This document shows positions 43,494 through 52,079 of a stretch of 64,000 bases of DNA, piece after piece (position 1 is the first letter of the stretch; the number at the start of each line of letters is the position of its first letter). This DNA comes from Skermanella rosea (GTDB lineage: Bacteria > Pseudomonadota > Alphaproteobacteria > Azospirillales > Azospirillaceae). The notes beneath the pieces were generated by a model. It saw nothing but the letters and a program-made list of their open reading frames with translations. It was not told the DNA's origin and searched no databases. The stretch lies in assembly GCF_016806835.2 (NCBI RefSeq), contig NZ_CP086114.1, positions 265,000 to 328,999 of the forward strand. Reading direction: 5' to 3'. Position numbers and translations under genes: made by a program.

Positions 43494-43672
43494 TTCAACC
43501 GTGGAGATATATGGCGCTTATGCCATTTATTTCAACTTTACTCCGCTGAACGGCACATCATGTCTCTTCCCGTTCAGGCGAATACGAAATCAGGCGAACC
43601 GCCATCGCGGAGGACGGCAGAAAAAAAGCAAAAGAAAAGCCCCGGCACCATGGGGCGCGGGGCCGGCAAGGC

Positions 43673-43689
43673 GCCGGGCGCCTTATCGA
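43673..43689. terminator. Small hairpin AAGGCGC-CGG-GCGCCTT
   Basis: A 7-bp perfect stem with a 3-base loop in the gene-free stretch between the anchored protein and cspA, preceded by an A-rich run (43621-43645). It may end transcripts arriving from the cold-shock gene. Confidence 0.4.
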
Positions 43690-43743
43690 ATTCTGGTCTG
43701 CGAATTTCTAGCTTTCGGCCTGTCGGCACGACCGGCCGAGGTT

Positions 43744-43788
43744 GCCGGCGGCTCCGGTATCCCCCAGGGATGTCCCGGTGCCGCCGGC
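43744..43788 (-). terminator. Terminator-like hairpin after the cold-shock gene
   Basis: GCCGGCGGC and its complement (43744-43752 with 43780-43788), extended by an inner CCGG/CCGG pairing, lie seven bases after the stop. There is no U-run. Confidence 0.55.
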
Positions 43789-43794
43789 TGCCGA

Positions 43795-44007
43795 TCAGCT
43801 CAGGTCTTTGAGATTGTCAGCCGACATCTTGCCGCTCCGCTGGTCGGAGACGAGGTCGAAGCTGACTTTCTGGCCTTCGCGCAAGTCGCTGATACCGGCG
43901 CGTTCCACGGCGCTGATATGGACGAAAGCGTCGCTGCCGCCATTATCCGGCGCGATGAAGCCAAAGCCCTTCTGGGCATTGAACCATTTCACGGTTCCCG
44001 AAGCCAT
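43795..44007 (-). CDS. Cold-shock-domain protein (CspA family)
   Basis: 70 aa OB-fold nucleic-acid-binding protein: [20 protein letters not shown] (RNP1 KGFGFI, residues about 13-18) and [11 protein letters not shown] (RNP2 AFVHI). The full domain length is complete. Such proteins melt RNA structures and act as RNA chaperones. The AT-richer 44008-44256 stretch upstream holds no gene and probably includes the promoter and 5' leader. AAAGGGTTTCCC precedes the ATG. Confidence 0.95.
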   Translation of the reverse strand: MASGTVKWFNAQKGFGFIAPDNGGSDAFVHISAVERAGISDLREGQKVSFDLVSDQRSGKMSADNLKDLS

Positions 44008-44256
44008 TGGGAAACCCTTTCACAAATAGAGGTGTTGCTTGCACGCGATTCCACAGAATCGCGGCAGTCGAGTGGGCATTTTCAGGTAAGAGGATTGTCG
44101 GCACGGCACTGATCTTATCAGTGCAAGGCTAAATCGTCTGGCCGTCTATCGACACTGCCATAATGGGGCCTGGCGCCCCATTAATCAAGGATATTAAAAT
44201 TGTTTCGCCTGATTGGCTGGTTTATTTTGCTTTTTCTTCGGAGCGGAATGCAACCT

Positions 44257-45093
44257 TCAGGTACTTCCGAATGTCTGGATCTTCCGGGCCATTTCGGCCA
44301 GGCGCGGCCCCAGATCCTGCTCCAGCCGCTCGCGGCTCAGCAGATAGGCAGGGCCGCCGCAGTTGAAGGCCAGCGCCGGCATTTCGTGCCGCGGCGTGCG
44401 GAGCGGCACGGCGACCGAATTCACCTCGGTCTGCCACTCGCCTATGTTGGTGCAGAAGCCCCGCGTGCGGACCTGCTCGATCGCGCGCAGGATCTCCTCC
44501 TCGTGGCGCGGCCAGTGTTCCTCGCCGACCTTGGCGCGGATCTGTTGCAGCAGGCTGGTGCGCTCGGCCTCGTCGGCGCCGGCCAGATAGGCGCGACCCA
44601 TGCTGGAGCGCGCCAGCGAGATGCGCGAGCCGACGTCGAGCTGGAGCGAGACCACGCTGCTGGCGCGGGCGCAGGCGACATAGATCATGCTGAGGTCGTC
44701 GCGCCCGCCAAGCCCCACCAGCACGCCGCTGCCGGCATGGCGGGCCAGCTCGTCCATGTAGGGCTGGGCGGTGTCCCGGATCCTCAGGCCGCCCAGGCAG
44801 GCATAGCCCAGGCCCAGCACGGGCACGCCGATGCGGTACTTGCCGCTGTCCTCCAGGTAGACGAGGTAGCCCAGCTTGGACAGCGTATAGGTCAGGCGGG
44901 AGACGGTGGGCTTGGGCAGGCCGCAGCGCTGGGACAGTTCCTGGTTGCCGAGCGGACCGTCGGTCGGGCGGAAGCATCTCAGGATCTCCAACCCGCGGTA
45001 GAGCGCGCCGACGAACTGGCGGTCACCCGCGAAAGGGCCGTCGTCATCCAGCGCGGGAACGTCGGCAGTGGGTTGCTTGACCCGCTTCTTCAA
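44257..45093 (-). CDS. IclR-family transcriptional regulator
   Basis: 278 aa. An N-terminal winged helix (about 28-90; ALYRGLEILRCFRPTDGPLG, LSQRCGLPKPTVSRLTYTLS) leads to an IclR effector domain (about 105-270; SSMGRAYLAGADEAER, RGFCTNIGEWQTEVNSVAVP). It diverges from the amide-uptake gene set starting at 45424 and may add promoter-level control there, or regulate remote beta-oxidation genes. Ligand unknown. Confidence 0.9.
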   Translation of the reverse strand: MKKRVKQPTADVPALDDDGPFAGDRQFVGALYRGLEILRCFRPTDGPLGNQELSQRCGLPKPTVSRLTYTLSKLGYLVYLEDSGKYRIGVPVLGLGYACLGGLRIRDTAQPYMDELARHAGSGVLVGLGGRDDLSMIYVACARASSVVSLQLDVGSRISLARSSMGRAYLAGADEAERTSLLQQIRAKVGEEHWPRHEEEILRAIEQVRTRGFCTNIGEWQTEVNSVAVPLRTPRHEMPALAFNCGGPAYLLSRERLEQDLGPRLAEMARKIQTFGST

Positions 45094-45363
45094 CGCATCA
45101 ACTCCATGGCGGCCAGTGCCGGCCGTTCATATCATCGGCAGGACAGGAATCCAGCGGAAAGACGATCCGCGCCGCGGGTCCGCGCAAATGGAGTAAAATT
45201 CTCGCGAAGGGTGAAGGCCGCAGAAAATTTGCCATAGCTCAAAGCGCCCGCTTGACAGGAACCGCGGGCACCTTCAGTCTTGCTTCATGTTCGCCAGGGG
45301 CAAAGATCGCTCCGTGATGATGCGGGCAAAGTAATACCACATAAGCCGCTGGTCGGCCGAGGC
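45094..45363. other. Divergent promoter and leader region of iclR-type gene and amiC
   Basis: No gene. It contains a GCCCGC/GCGGGC hairpin (45246-45251 with 45264-45269) whose loop includes TTGACA (45252-45257), which resembles a -35 box. It gives an expected leader of roughly 100 bases before the amiC attenuator. ANTAR-protein RNA targets (paired small hexaloop hairpins) would be expected here but could not be assigned with confidence. Confidence 0.4.
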
Positions 45364-45402
45364 AAAGGCGCCCACAGCACTTGATGCTGGCGGGCGCTTT
45401 TT
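45364..45402 (+). terminator. Intrinsic terminator/attenuator in the amiC leader
   Basis: GCGCCC (45368-45373) pairs with GGGCGC (45392-45397). An inner CAGCA/TGCTG stem encloses a 5-base loop, and TTTTT follows (45398-45402). It ends 22 bases before the amiC start. The operon's second gene encodes an AmiR/ANTAR antiterminator, the protein class that acts on such leader terminators. Confidence 0.75.
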
Positions 45403-45423
45403 GCGTTGCTGGATTGGAATGCC

Positions 45424-46593
45424 GTGACAAAACACAGGTGTTTTCAAGTCGGAGTCATGTTCTCGTCCACCGGGCCCTACAGCGTGGTCGCCCGGTCGAT
45501 GCTGAACGGGGCGCTCCTGGCCCTGGAGGAACTCAACGGCGACCCGGAATTCCCGGTCGAACTGGTGCCGGCGGTGATCAATCCCGGCGGCGAACTGGCG
45601 CGCTATCCCGCCTGCGCCGCGAGCCTGCTCGCCGGCCGCAGCATCCGGCACGTCGTCGGCTGCTACACCTCGTCCAGCCGCAAGGAAGTCATCCCGCTGT
45701 TCGAGAAGCACGACGCGCTGCTGTGGTACCCGTCCCATTACGAAGGGTTCGAGAGCAGCGACAACGTCGTCTATACCGGGGCCGCCCCCAACCAGCACAT
45801 CGTGCCGCTGCTGGACCACCTGCTGACCCAGTGCGGCAGGACGGCCTGGTGCATCGGCTCCAACTATATCTGGGCGTGGGAGAACAACCGGATCCTGCGG
45901 CAGGCGGTGGTGGGGCAGGGCGGGTCGGTCGCGGCCGAGCGCTATTTCGCCGTCGGCGAAACCGACTTCAGCCGCGTGATCGAGCAGATCCTGGAGACGC
46001 GGCCCAGCTTCGTGTTCAACACGCTGATCGGCGAGTCCGCCTACCAGTTCCTGCGCGACTTCAGGACCATGGCGCGGGAACGCGGCATCGACCAGCCGCG
46101 CGAGATCCCGGTCGCGAGCTGCTCGCTGTCGGAACCGGAGCTGGAGGCGATCGGCGGCGACGCGGTCGACGGCCATCTCAGCTCCAGCGTCTATTTCTCC
46201 TCGATCGCGTCGGCCGCCAACCGCGCCTTCGTCCAGGCCTACCGTCGGCGCTTCCCCGACGGGCCGGCCATGTCGGCGGACGCCGAGGCGTCCTACGTGG
46301 CGATGGGCCTCCTGGCCCGCGCACTGGCCCATGCCGGGACCGACGACATCGCCCAAGTGAAGTCGGCGGTGACCCGGCTCCGGCTCCAGGCGCCGCAGGG
46401 GGAGGTCTGGATGGACGAGGATACGTTCCACGCCTACCTGACGCCCCGCATCGGGCGGTCCAACCGGAACGCCCGGTTCGACATCATCATGGAGGCTCCG
46501 CAGCCAGTCCGCCCCGATCCCTACCTGGTGTGGAACTCGTCCCGCTACGACGAGACCGTGCGGCCGGCCCGGAACCTGAAAGCGGTGTCATGA
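45424..46593 (+). CDS. amiC: AmiC-type amide-sensing periplasmic-binding-fold protein
   Basis: About 389 aa, no signal peptide, as in AmiC. Matching stretches: CFQVGVMFSSTGPYSVVARS, VINPGGELARYPACAASLLA, HVVGCYTSSSRKEVIPLFEK, ALLWYPSHYEGFESSDNVVY, TGAAPNQHIVPLLDHLL, VYFSSIASAANRAFVQAYRR and a terminal RPDPYLVW. In the known amidase system, AmiC holds AmiR inactive in the cytoplasm until a short-chain amide binds. The GTG at 45424 is preferred to the TTG at 45406, which abuts the terminator's U-run. It overlaps amiR by four bases. Confidence 0.88.
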   Translation: MTKHRCFQVGVMFSSTGPYSVVARSMLNGALLALEELNGDPEFPVELVPAVINPGGELARYPACAASLLAGRSIRHVVGCYTSSSRKEVIPLFEKHDALLWYPSHYEGFESSDNVVYTGAAPNQHIVPLLDHLLTQCGRTAWCIGSNYIWAWENNRILRQAVVGQGGSVAAERYFAVGETDFSRVIEQILETRPSFVFNTLIGESAYQFLRDFRTMARERGIDQPREIPVASCSLSEPELEAIGGDAVDGHLSSSVYFSSIASAANRAFVQAYRRRFPDGPAMSADAEASYVAMGLLARALAHAGTDDIAQVKSAVTRLRLQAPQGEVWMDEDTFHAYLTPRIGRSNRNARFDIIMEAPQPVRPDPYLVWNSSRYDETVRPARNLKAVS

Positions 46594-47213
46594 CCGCGGC
46601 CCGGCTGGTCCAGAACTTTCGCGGCGTGCGGGCGCTGCTGGCCGTGGCCGACGCCGGCGCGGTCGAGACGGTCGCGGGAACGCTCAAGAAGCTGGGCGCG
46701 GTCGTCTCCGTCACGTCGCCCGATCTGCTGACGCGGGAGATGCTGGCCGGCTTCGACGTGCTGTTCCTGGACCTGGACCTAGGCATCCCCGAAGGCTGCG
46801 CCTGGGCGCGGCTCGGGCAGGCGCCGCCGCTGCCGGTCGTCGGCATCGTCGGAGTGGAGGCGCCCAGCCAGCTGAAGGCCCTGCTCCAGCTCGGCGTCAC
46901 CGCCCATCTGCGGAAACCCGTCCAGGGCGCCAGCGTCTACGCCGCCCTCTATCTCGGGATCAACGAGTTCAACCGCCGCCGCTCGGTCGAGGGCCGATTG
47001 GCCGCGGCCGAGGAGCGGCGCCGGGGCCGCCGGTTCGTCATCAAGGCGGTGCTCCAGGTCATGAGCCAGCGCTCCGTCAACGACGACGAGGCGTTCCAGA
47101 TCCTCCGGCGCGAGAGCATGAAGAAGCAGCTCAGCGTCGAGGCGTTCTCGGAAGAGATCATAAGAAAAACCCTCGAAGAGGGTATCGCGGGAGTGAATGC
47201 CGAAAGGGGTTGA
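46590..47213 (+). CDS. amiR: AmiR-type ANTAR-domain transcription antiterminator
   Basis: 207 aa. A pseudo-receiver domain (about 12-130; VRALLAVADAGAVETVAGTL, DVLFLDLDLGIPEGCAW) is followed by a coiled-coil linker (VEGRLAAAEERRRGRRFVIK). A C-terminal three-helix ANTAR RNA-binding domain (about 145-200; QVMSQRSVNDDEAFQILRRE, SMKKQLSVEAFSEEII) completes it. ANTAR proteins bind leader-RNA hairpins and stop terminator formation. The likely target is the leader at 45260-45402. The start overlaps the amiC stop. Confidence 0.9.
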   Translation: MTAARLVQNFRGVRALLAVADAGAVETVAGTLKKLGAVVSVTSPDLLTREMLAGFDVLFLDLDLGIPEGCAWARLGQAPPLPVVGIVGVEAPSQLKALLQLGVTAHLRKPVQGASVYAALYLGINEFNRRRSVEGRLAAAEERRRGRRFVIKAVLQVMSQRSVNDDEAFQILRRESMKKQLSVEAFSEEIIRKTLEEGIAGVNAERG

Positions 47214-47261
47214 GACCCGAACGACCAAACAATCCAGAACACATCGACAGGTGAGGTTGAC

Positions 47262-48500
47262 ATGTCTTGTCCGATCAGCGCGCGCTCCTTGGGCGCTTTC
47301 ACCATTGCCAGCCTGGCACTCGCATCGACGTCGGCATTGGCCCAGAGCCCGATCAAGATCGGGGTGCTGGAAGACCAGTCCGGCGAGTTCGCCGCCGCCA
47401 CCCTGCCGAAGGTCCACGGCATCCAGCTCGCCACCGAGGAGATCAACAATGCCGGCGGCATCGCCGGGCGCCCGATCGAGCTGGTGATCTACGACACCCA
47501 GTCCGACAATACGCGGTACCAGGAAATGATGCGCCGCGTGCTCCAGCGCGACAAGGTGGACGTGGTGTTCGCCGGATTCTCCAGCGCGTCGCGCGAGGCC
47601 TACCGGCCGATCGTCAACCAGTTCAACGGCTTGGCCTTCTACAACAACCAGTACGAGGGCGGCGTCTGCGACGCCAACATGATCGTGACCGGCGCCGTGC
47701 CGGAGCAGCAGTTCTCCACCCTGATCCCCTGGATGATGGAGAAGTACGGCAAGAAGGTCTACACGATCGCCGCCGACTATAATTTCGGCCAGATCTCGGC
47801 CGAGTGGGTCCGCCAGATCGTCGAGGAGAACGGCGGCGAGATGGTCGGGGAGGAGTTCATCCCGCTCGGCGTGTCCCAGTTCTCCCAGACCATCCAGAAC
47901 ATCCAGCGGGTCAAGCCGGACATCCTGATGACCCTGCTGGTCGGCACCGCCCAGGCCTCCTACTACGAGCAGGCGGCCGCCGCCAACCTGCAGGTGCCGA
48001 TGGGCAGCTCGGTCAATGTCGGCCAGGGCTACGAGCACAAGCGCTTCACCCCGCCCAGCCTCGCCAACATGCACGTGACGACCAACTATATCGAGGAGGT
48101 CGACACGCCGGAGAGCAAGGCCTTCGTCACCAAGTGGCGGGCCAAGTTCCCCAACGAGCCCTACATCAACCAGGAGGCCGAGAACTCCTACCACGCCATA
48201 TACCTGTACAAGCAGATGGTGGAGCGGGCCGGCTCGACCGACCGCGAGAAGATCCGCGGCGTGATCGCCCAGGGCGACGTCTGCGTCGACGCGCCGGAAG
48301 GCAAGGTCTGCATCGATCCCAAGAGCCAGCACGCCTCCCACACGATCTACCTGGCCCAGGTCGGCGCCGACCACTCCATCAGCTTCCCCAAGGTGTGGGA
48401 CGACATCAAGCCGTACTGGCTGGGCGAGGCCGGCTGCGACCTGACCAAGTCCGACCCGAGCGAGCAGTACACCCCGAGCAACCCGCCGCCGAAGGGCTGA
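47262..48500 (+). CDS. ABC transporter substrate-binding protein for urea/short-chain amides (FmdD/UrtA-like)
   Basis: 412 aa. The Sec signal is CPISARSLGAFTIASLALAS ending SALAQ (cleavage about residue 28). The Peripla_BP_5 body shows IKIGVLEDQSGEFAAATLPK, LATEEINNAGGIAGRPIELV, FYNNQYEGGVCDANMIVTGA (the amide-family ligand loop) and NVGQGYEHKRF. It lies 48 bases after amiR and upstream of four Liv-type transporter genes, from which the palindromic repeat at 48544 separates it. Likely ligand: formamide, acetamide or urea. Confidence 0.9.
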   Translation: MSCPISARSLGAFTIASLALASTSALAQSPIKIGVLEDQSGEFAAATLPKVHGIQLATEEINNAGGIAGRPIELVIYDTQSDNTRYQEMMRRVLQRDKVDVVFAGFSSASREAYRPIVNQFNGLAFYNNQYEGGVCDANMIVTGAVPEQQFSTLIPWMMEKYGKKVYTIAADYNFGQISAEWVRQIVEENGGEMVGEEFIPLGVSQFSQTIQNIQRVKPDILMTLLVGTAQASYYEQAAAANLQVPMGSSVNVGQGYEHKRFTPPSLANMHVTTNYIEEVDTPESKAFVTKWRAKFPNEPYINQEAENSYHAIYLYKQMVERAGSTDREKIRGVIAQGDVCVDAPEGKVCIDPKSQHASHTIYLAQVGADHSISFPKVWDDIKPYWLGEAGCDLTKSDPSEQYTPSNPPPKG

Positions 48501-48543
48501 GTGCCGACGGCGAAGGGTATCGACCGGTAACGGGCGGTGCATC

Positions 48544-48641
48544 GTAGGTCGGCCTTCGCCCGCCAGGGCGAACGCCGACGTCATGCCGGAACGCCGGGGT
48601 CCAGCGTCGGCGTTCGCCCTGGCGGGCGAAGGCCGACCTAC
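48544..48641. repeat. Dispersed palindromic repeat (GTAGGTCGG type), copy 2
   Basis: Two perfect 36-bp inverted arms (48544-48579 and 48606-48641) are joined by a 26-base loop. The left arm equals that of copy 1 at 3164. It lies between the highly expressed type of gene (binding protein) and the permease genes of the same operon. There it could stabilise the upstream mRNA and reduce downstream expression, as REP elements are known to do. Confidence 0.85.
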
Positions 48642-48685
48642 CCGGCGCACCGCCGGAAATTCGAAGACTCGGGGATCGGCGATTA

Positions 48686-49558
48686 ATGGAATTTCTCAGT
48701 GCGCTTTTCGCATTCCTCTATCAGGCGGGGGATGCCTTCGCATTCCTCGTGCTGGCGGCGTGCGGGCTGGCGATCATCTTCGGCATGATGGGCGTGATCA
48801 ACCTCGCCCATGGCGAATTCATCATGTGCGGCGCCTACGTCACCGTCTTCGCGGTGCGCGCGGGGCTGCCGCTTCCCCTCGCGATAGCGTGCGGGTCCCT
48901 GGCGGCGGGGATCGTCGGCATCCTGCTGGAGCTGCTGGTGGTCCGCCACCTCTACAACCGGCCGCTGGACACCATCGTGGCGACCTGGGGCATCAGCCTG
49001 ATCGCGACGCAGGGCGTCCTGATCGTGCTCGGCTCGACCATGCGGGGCGTCGGCACGCCGCTGTCCAGCTTCGCCTTCGGGGACTATTCCTACTCCCAGT
49101 ACCGGCTGGTGCTGATGGGGGCGGCGGTGGCCGTCCTGGTCGTGCTGTACCTGATCTTCAACAAGACCCGCTTCGGCGTGCATGCCCGCGCCACCATCCA
49201 GGTGCCGCACATGGCGGAGGCGCTGGGAGTCAACACGCGGCTGATCTACTCCCTGACCTTCGGGCTGGGCGCGGCGCTGGCCGGGCTGACCGGCGGGCTC
49301 TACGCGCCGACCATGACCATGGTGCCGAGCATGGGCGCCGCCTTCATCATGGAGGCGTTCGTGACCGTGGTGGTCGGGGGTGCCGACGTCTTCCTGGGCA
49401 CCGCGCCGGCGGCGGCGGTCCTGGGCGTCATCAAGGCGGCCATGACATCGTGGCAGGGCCAGCTGGCCGGGCAAATCAGCCTGCTGATCGCGGTCATCGT
49501 CGTTATCCGGGTGCTGCCCAGCGGAATCTCCGGCTGGCTGCTGAGGGAGCGCGGCTGA
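48686..49558 (+). CDS. Branched-chain-amino-acid/urea-type ABC permease (LivH/UrtB family)
   Basis: 290 aa with about eight membrane helices. Family motifs are LAACGLAIIFGMMGVINLAHGEFIM (positions about 23-47), TWGISLIATQGVLIVLGS and the cytoplasmic EALGVNTRLIYSLTFGLGAALAGLTGGL region that docks the ATPases. It is the first of four tightly packed importer genes; its stop shares bases with the start of the next gene (TGATG). It works with the binding protein at 47262. Confidence 0.92.
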   Translation: MEFLSALFAFLYQAGDAFAFLVLAACGLAIIFGMMGVINLAHGEFIMCGAYVTVFAVRAGLPLPLAIACGSLAAGIVGILLELLVVRHLYNRPLDTIVATWGISLIATQGVLIVLGSTMRGVGTPLSSFAFGDYSYSQYRLVLMGAAVAVLVVLYLIFNKTRFGVHARATIQVPHMAEALGVNTRLIYSLTFGLGAALAGLTGGLYAPTMTMVPSMGAAFIMEAFVTVVVGGADVFLGTAPAAAVLGVIKAAMTSWQGQLAGQISLLIAVIVVIRVLPSGISGWLLRERG

Positions 49559-50601
49559 TGGCGCCGAAAAGCTTGAGGCTGCTCAACGGCCCGCAGACCC
49601 TGGGCCGGGGGCCGGCGTTCTGGGGAGGCTTCGTCCTGGCGGTGCTGGGGGCGGCGGCCTATCCCCTGTTCGCGGACGGCTGGACGGTCGGGAACACGGT
49701 CTATTTCTTCAACTGGATCTTCATGGCCCTGGGGCTCAGCCTGATCTGGGGCTATGGCGGAGCGCTGTCGTTCGGCCAGACCGCCTTCTTCGGGCTGGCA
49801 GGCTACGGCTACGGCATCCTGACGCTGAACTTCGGCAGCGACTACGGCTTCACCCTGCTGGCGGTCGTGATCGCGGTGGCGCTGGCGGGGCTGTTCGCCG
49901 CGGTGCTGGGGTACTTCCTGTTCTTCGGCCGGATCAGCGGCGTGTTCCTGGGCATCGTGACCTTGTCGGTCACGCTGGTGTTCGAACGCTTCATGGCGCA
50001 GACGGCGGGGCCGGAATGGCGGATCGGGTCGGCCCGGCTCAACGGGTTCAACGGCATGACCGGAATGCCACCGCTCACCATCCCGTGGTTCGGCGGCGAC
50101 ATCGTGCTGTTCCCGGACGTGCAGCTCTACTACGTGATCCTGGCGCTGCTGGTCGTGGTATACCTGGGCCTCCGCATCCTGGTGAATTCCCGATTCGGCA
50201 ACGTGCTGGTGGCGATCCGTGAGAACCCGGAACGGGCGGAGATGCTGGGCTACGACATCCGCAAGTACCAGCTGATCGCCTTCGTGATCGGCAGCAGCCT
50301 GGCCGGGCTGAGCGGCGTTCTCTACACTTCGTGGGGGCAGTACATCACGCCGTCCAGCATGGGCCTGACCGCGGCGGCGCTGCCGGTGGTCTGGGTCGCG
50401 GTGGGCGGACGGAGCGACCTGACCGCCACGCTGGTCGGCACCTTCGCCGTGCTCACCGTCTTCCAGACCCTGACCATCTACGGCAGCCAGTACGCGCTGG
50501 TGGTGATGGGGGCGCTGCTGGTCGTCGTCGTGCTGTTCGCGCCCGAGGGGCTGATCCCCGGGATCGCCGGCCTGTCCCGTCGCCTGGGGAGAAGCCGATG
50601 A
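49558..50601 (+). CDS. Branched-chain-amino-acid/urea-type ABC permease (LivM/UrtC family)
   Basis: 347 aa with about ten membrane helices. LSLIWGYGGALSFGQTAFFG (about 60-79) is the LivM signature, and AIRENPERAEMLGYDIRKYQ LIAF is the ATPase-docking loop. The ATG shares bases with the upstream stop, and the stop overlaps the next gene by four bases. It completes the membrane channel of the amide importer. Confidence 0.92.
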   Translation: MAPKSLRLLNGPQTLGRGPAFWGGFVLAVLGAAAYPLFADGWTVGNTVYFFNWIFMALGLSLIWGYGGALSFGQTAFFGLAGYGYGILTLNFGSDYGFTLLAVVIAVALAGLFAAVLGYFLFFGRISGVFLGIVTLSVTLVFERFMAQTAGPEWRIGSARLNGFNGMTGMPPLTIPWFGGDIVLFPDVQLYYVILALLVVVYLGLRILVNSRFGNVLVAIRENPERAEMLGYDIRKYQLIAFVIGSSLAGLSGVLYTSWGQYITPSSMGLTAAALPVVWVAVGGRSDLTATLVGTFAVLTVFQTLTIYGSQYALVVMGALLVVVVLFAPEGLIPGIAGLSRRLGRSR

Positions 50602-51323
50602 CCGCGCTGCTCCGGACGGTGGACCTGAACAAGCGCTTCGGCGGACTTCGGGTCACCAACAACGTGAACTTCTCGCTCGACGAGGGGGAGGTCCACTGCC
50701 TGATCGGGCCGAACGGCGCCGGCAAGAGCACGCTGTTCCGCCTGTTTCTGGGCGAGCACATGCCGTCCAGCGGACAGATCCTCTATGCCGGGGAGGAAAT
50801 CACGCACCTGAAGCCGTTCGAGCGGATCCGGAAAGGCATCAGCGTCAAGTTCCAGGTGCCCGGCATCTTCGCGAAGCTGAGCGTCCGGCAGAACCTGACG
50901 ATCGCCCTCCAGCACCATCTGGAAGGCGCCTCGTTGGGGGAGGAGATCACCCGGCTGCTGGAATTCCTGCGCCTGTCGGCCGAGGCCGACGTCCCGGCCG
51001 GAAGCCTCAGCCACGGCCAGAAGCAGTGGCTGGAGATCGGCATGGCGATCAGCCTGAAGCCGCGCCTGCTGCTGCTGGACGAGCCGACCGCCGGCATGTC
51101 GCCGGAGGAGACCTTCGAAACGGGAGAGATGGTCCGCGCGCTGAACGCCGATGGCGTCACCGTGCTGGCGGTCGAGCACGACATGGCCTTCGTCCGCCAG
51201 ATCGCCCGGCGGGTGACCGTGCTCCATTTCGGCCAGATCTTCGCCCAGGGCACGGTGGAGGAGATCACCGCCAACGACGCCGTCGCCGAGATCTATTTTG
51301 GACATGCCGATCATGATCACTGA
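50598..51323 (+). CDS. ABC transporter ATP-binding protein (LivG/UrtD family)
   Basis: 241 aa. Walker A GPNGAGKS (about 38-45), signature LSHGQKQWLEIG (about 140-151), Walker B LLLLDEPTAGMS and the H-loop in LAVEHDMAFV. The LSHGQ form of the signature and the AGMSPEE stretch are typical for the UrtD/LivG branch. It is translationally coupled to the upstream permease. It drives amide import from the cytoplasmic side. Confidence 0.93.
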   Translation: MTALLRTVDLNKRFGGLRVTNNVNFSLDEGEVHCLIGPNGAGKSTLFRLFLGEHMPSSGQILYAGEEITHLKPFERIRKGISVKFQVPGIFAKLSVRQNLTIALQHHLEGASLGEEITRLLEFLRLSAEADVPAGSLSHGQKQWLEIGMAISLKPRLLLLDEPTAGMSPEETFETGEMVRALNADGVTVLAVEHDMAFVRQIARRVTVLHFGQIFAQGTVEEITANDAVAEIYFGHADHDH

Positions 51324-52041
51324 CGGACGAGCCGACGGCTCCATGCTGACCCTGTCCGGCCTGCGCGCCGGCTATGGCGGCAAGCCGGTGCTCCAGGGAG
51401 TCGAGCTGACGGTGGAGCGGGGCACCATCGCGGCGGTGATCGGACGCAACGGCGTCGGCAAGTCGACCCTGATGAAGACGCTGATCGGGCTGCTGCCGGC
51501 GATGGACGGGACGGTCACCTTCGAAGGGCGGGACATGCGCGCCCTGAAACCGCACCAACGGGCGCATCTCGGCATCGGCTACGTGCCGCAGGGGCGCGAG
51601 GTCTTCCCGCGCATGAGCGTGGAGGAGAACCTGAAGGTCGGGGAGATGATCCACGGCGGCCGGAAGACGGCGGACTACGACCGGATCTACGACTTCTTCC
51701 CGATTCTGAAGGAGCGCCGGAACCAGCGGGCCGGCACCCTGTCCGGCGGCCAGCAGCAGCAGCTCGCCATCGGCAGGGTGCTGGTCGGCAGCCCGTCGCT
51801 GATCCTCCTGGACGAGCCGTCGGAGGGCATCCAGCCCAACATCGTCCAGGACATCGCGCGCATCGTCGTCGAACTGAACCGCTCCATGGGCATCACCATC
51901 GTGTTCGTGGAGCAGAACCTGGAGATGATCCGGGCCATGGCCCGGCACTGCTACGTGATGGACAAGGGCCGGATCGTCACCGAAGTGGCGCCGGATCAGT
52001 TGAACGACCGCGAGACGGTGCGCCGTTACCTCGCGGTCTGA
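51304..52041 (+). CDS. ABC transporter ATP-binding protein (LivF/UrtE family)
   Basis: About 245 aa. Walker A GRNGVGKS, YVPQGREVFPRMSVEENL (the LivF-type Q-loop), signature LSGGQQQQLAIG and Walker B LILLDEPSEGIQPN. Start choice is uncertain: ATGs at 51304, 51313 and 51343 and a TTG at 51298 are in frame. The first overlaps the previous gene by 20 bases, while 51343 (MLTLSGLRAGYGG) resembles the usual family N-terminus. Final ATPase of the amide importer. Confidence 0.9.
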   Translation: MPIMITDGRADGSMLTLSGLRAGYGGKPVLQGVELTVERGTIAAVIGRNGVGKSTLMKTLIGLLPAMDGTVTFEGRDMRALKPHQRAHLGIGYVPQGREVFPRMSVEENLKVGEMIHGGRKTADYDRIYDFFPILKERRNQRAGTLSGGQQQQLAIGRVLVGSPSLILLDEPSEGIQPNIVQDIARIVVELNRSMGITIVFVEQNLEMIRAMARHCYVMDKGRIVTEVAPDQLNDRETVRRYLAV

Positions 52042-52079
52042 ACCTTTAACTCGAATACCAACCTGAGGGGGAACAAGAA

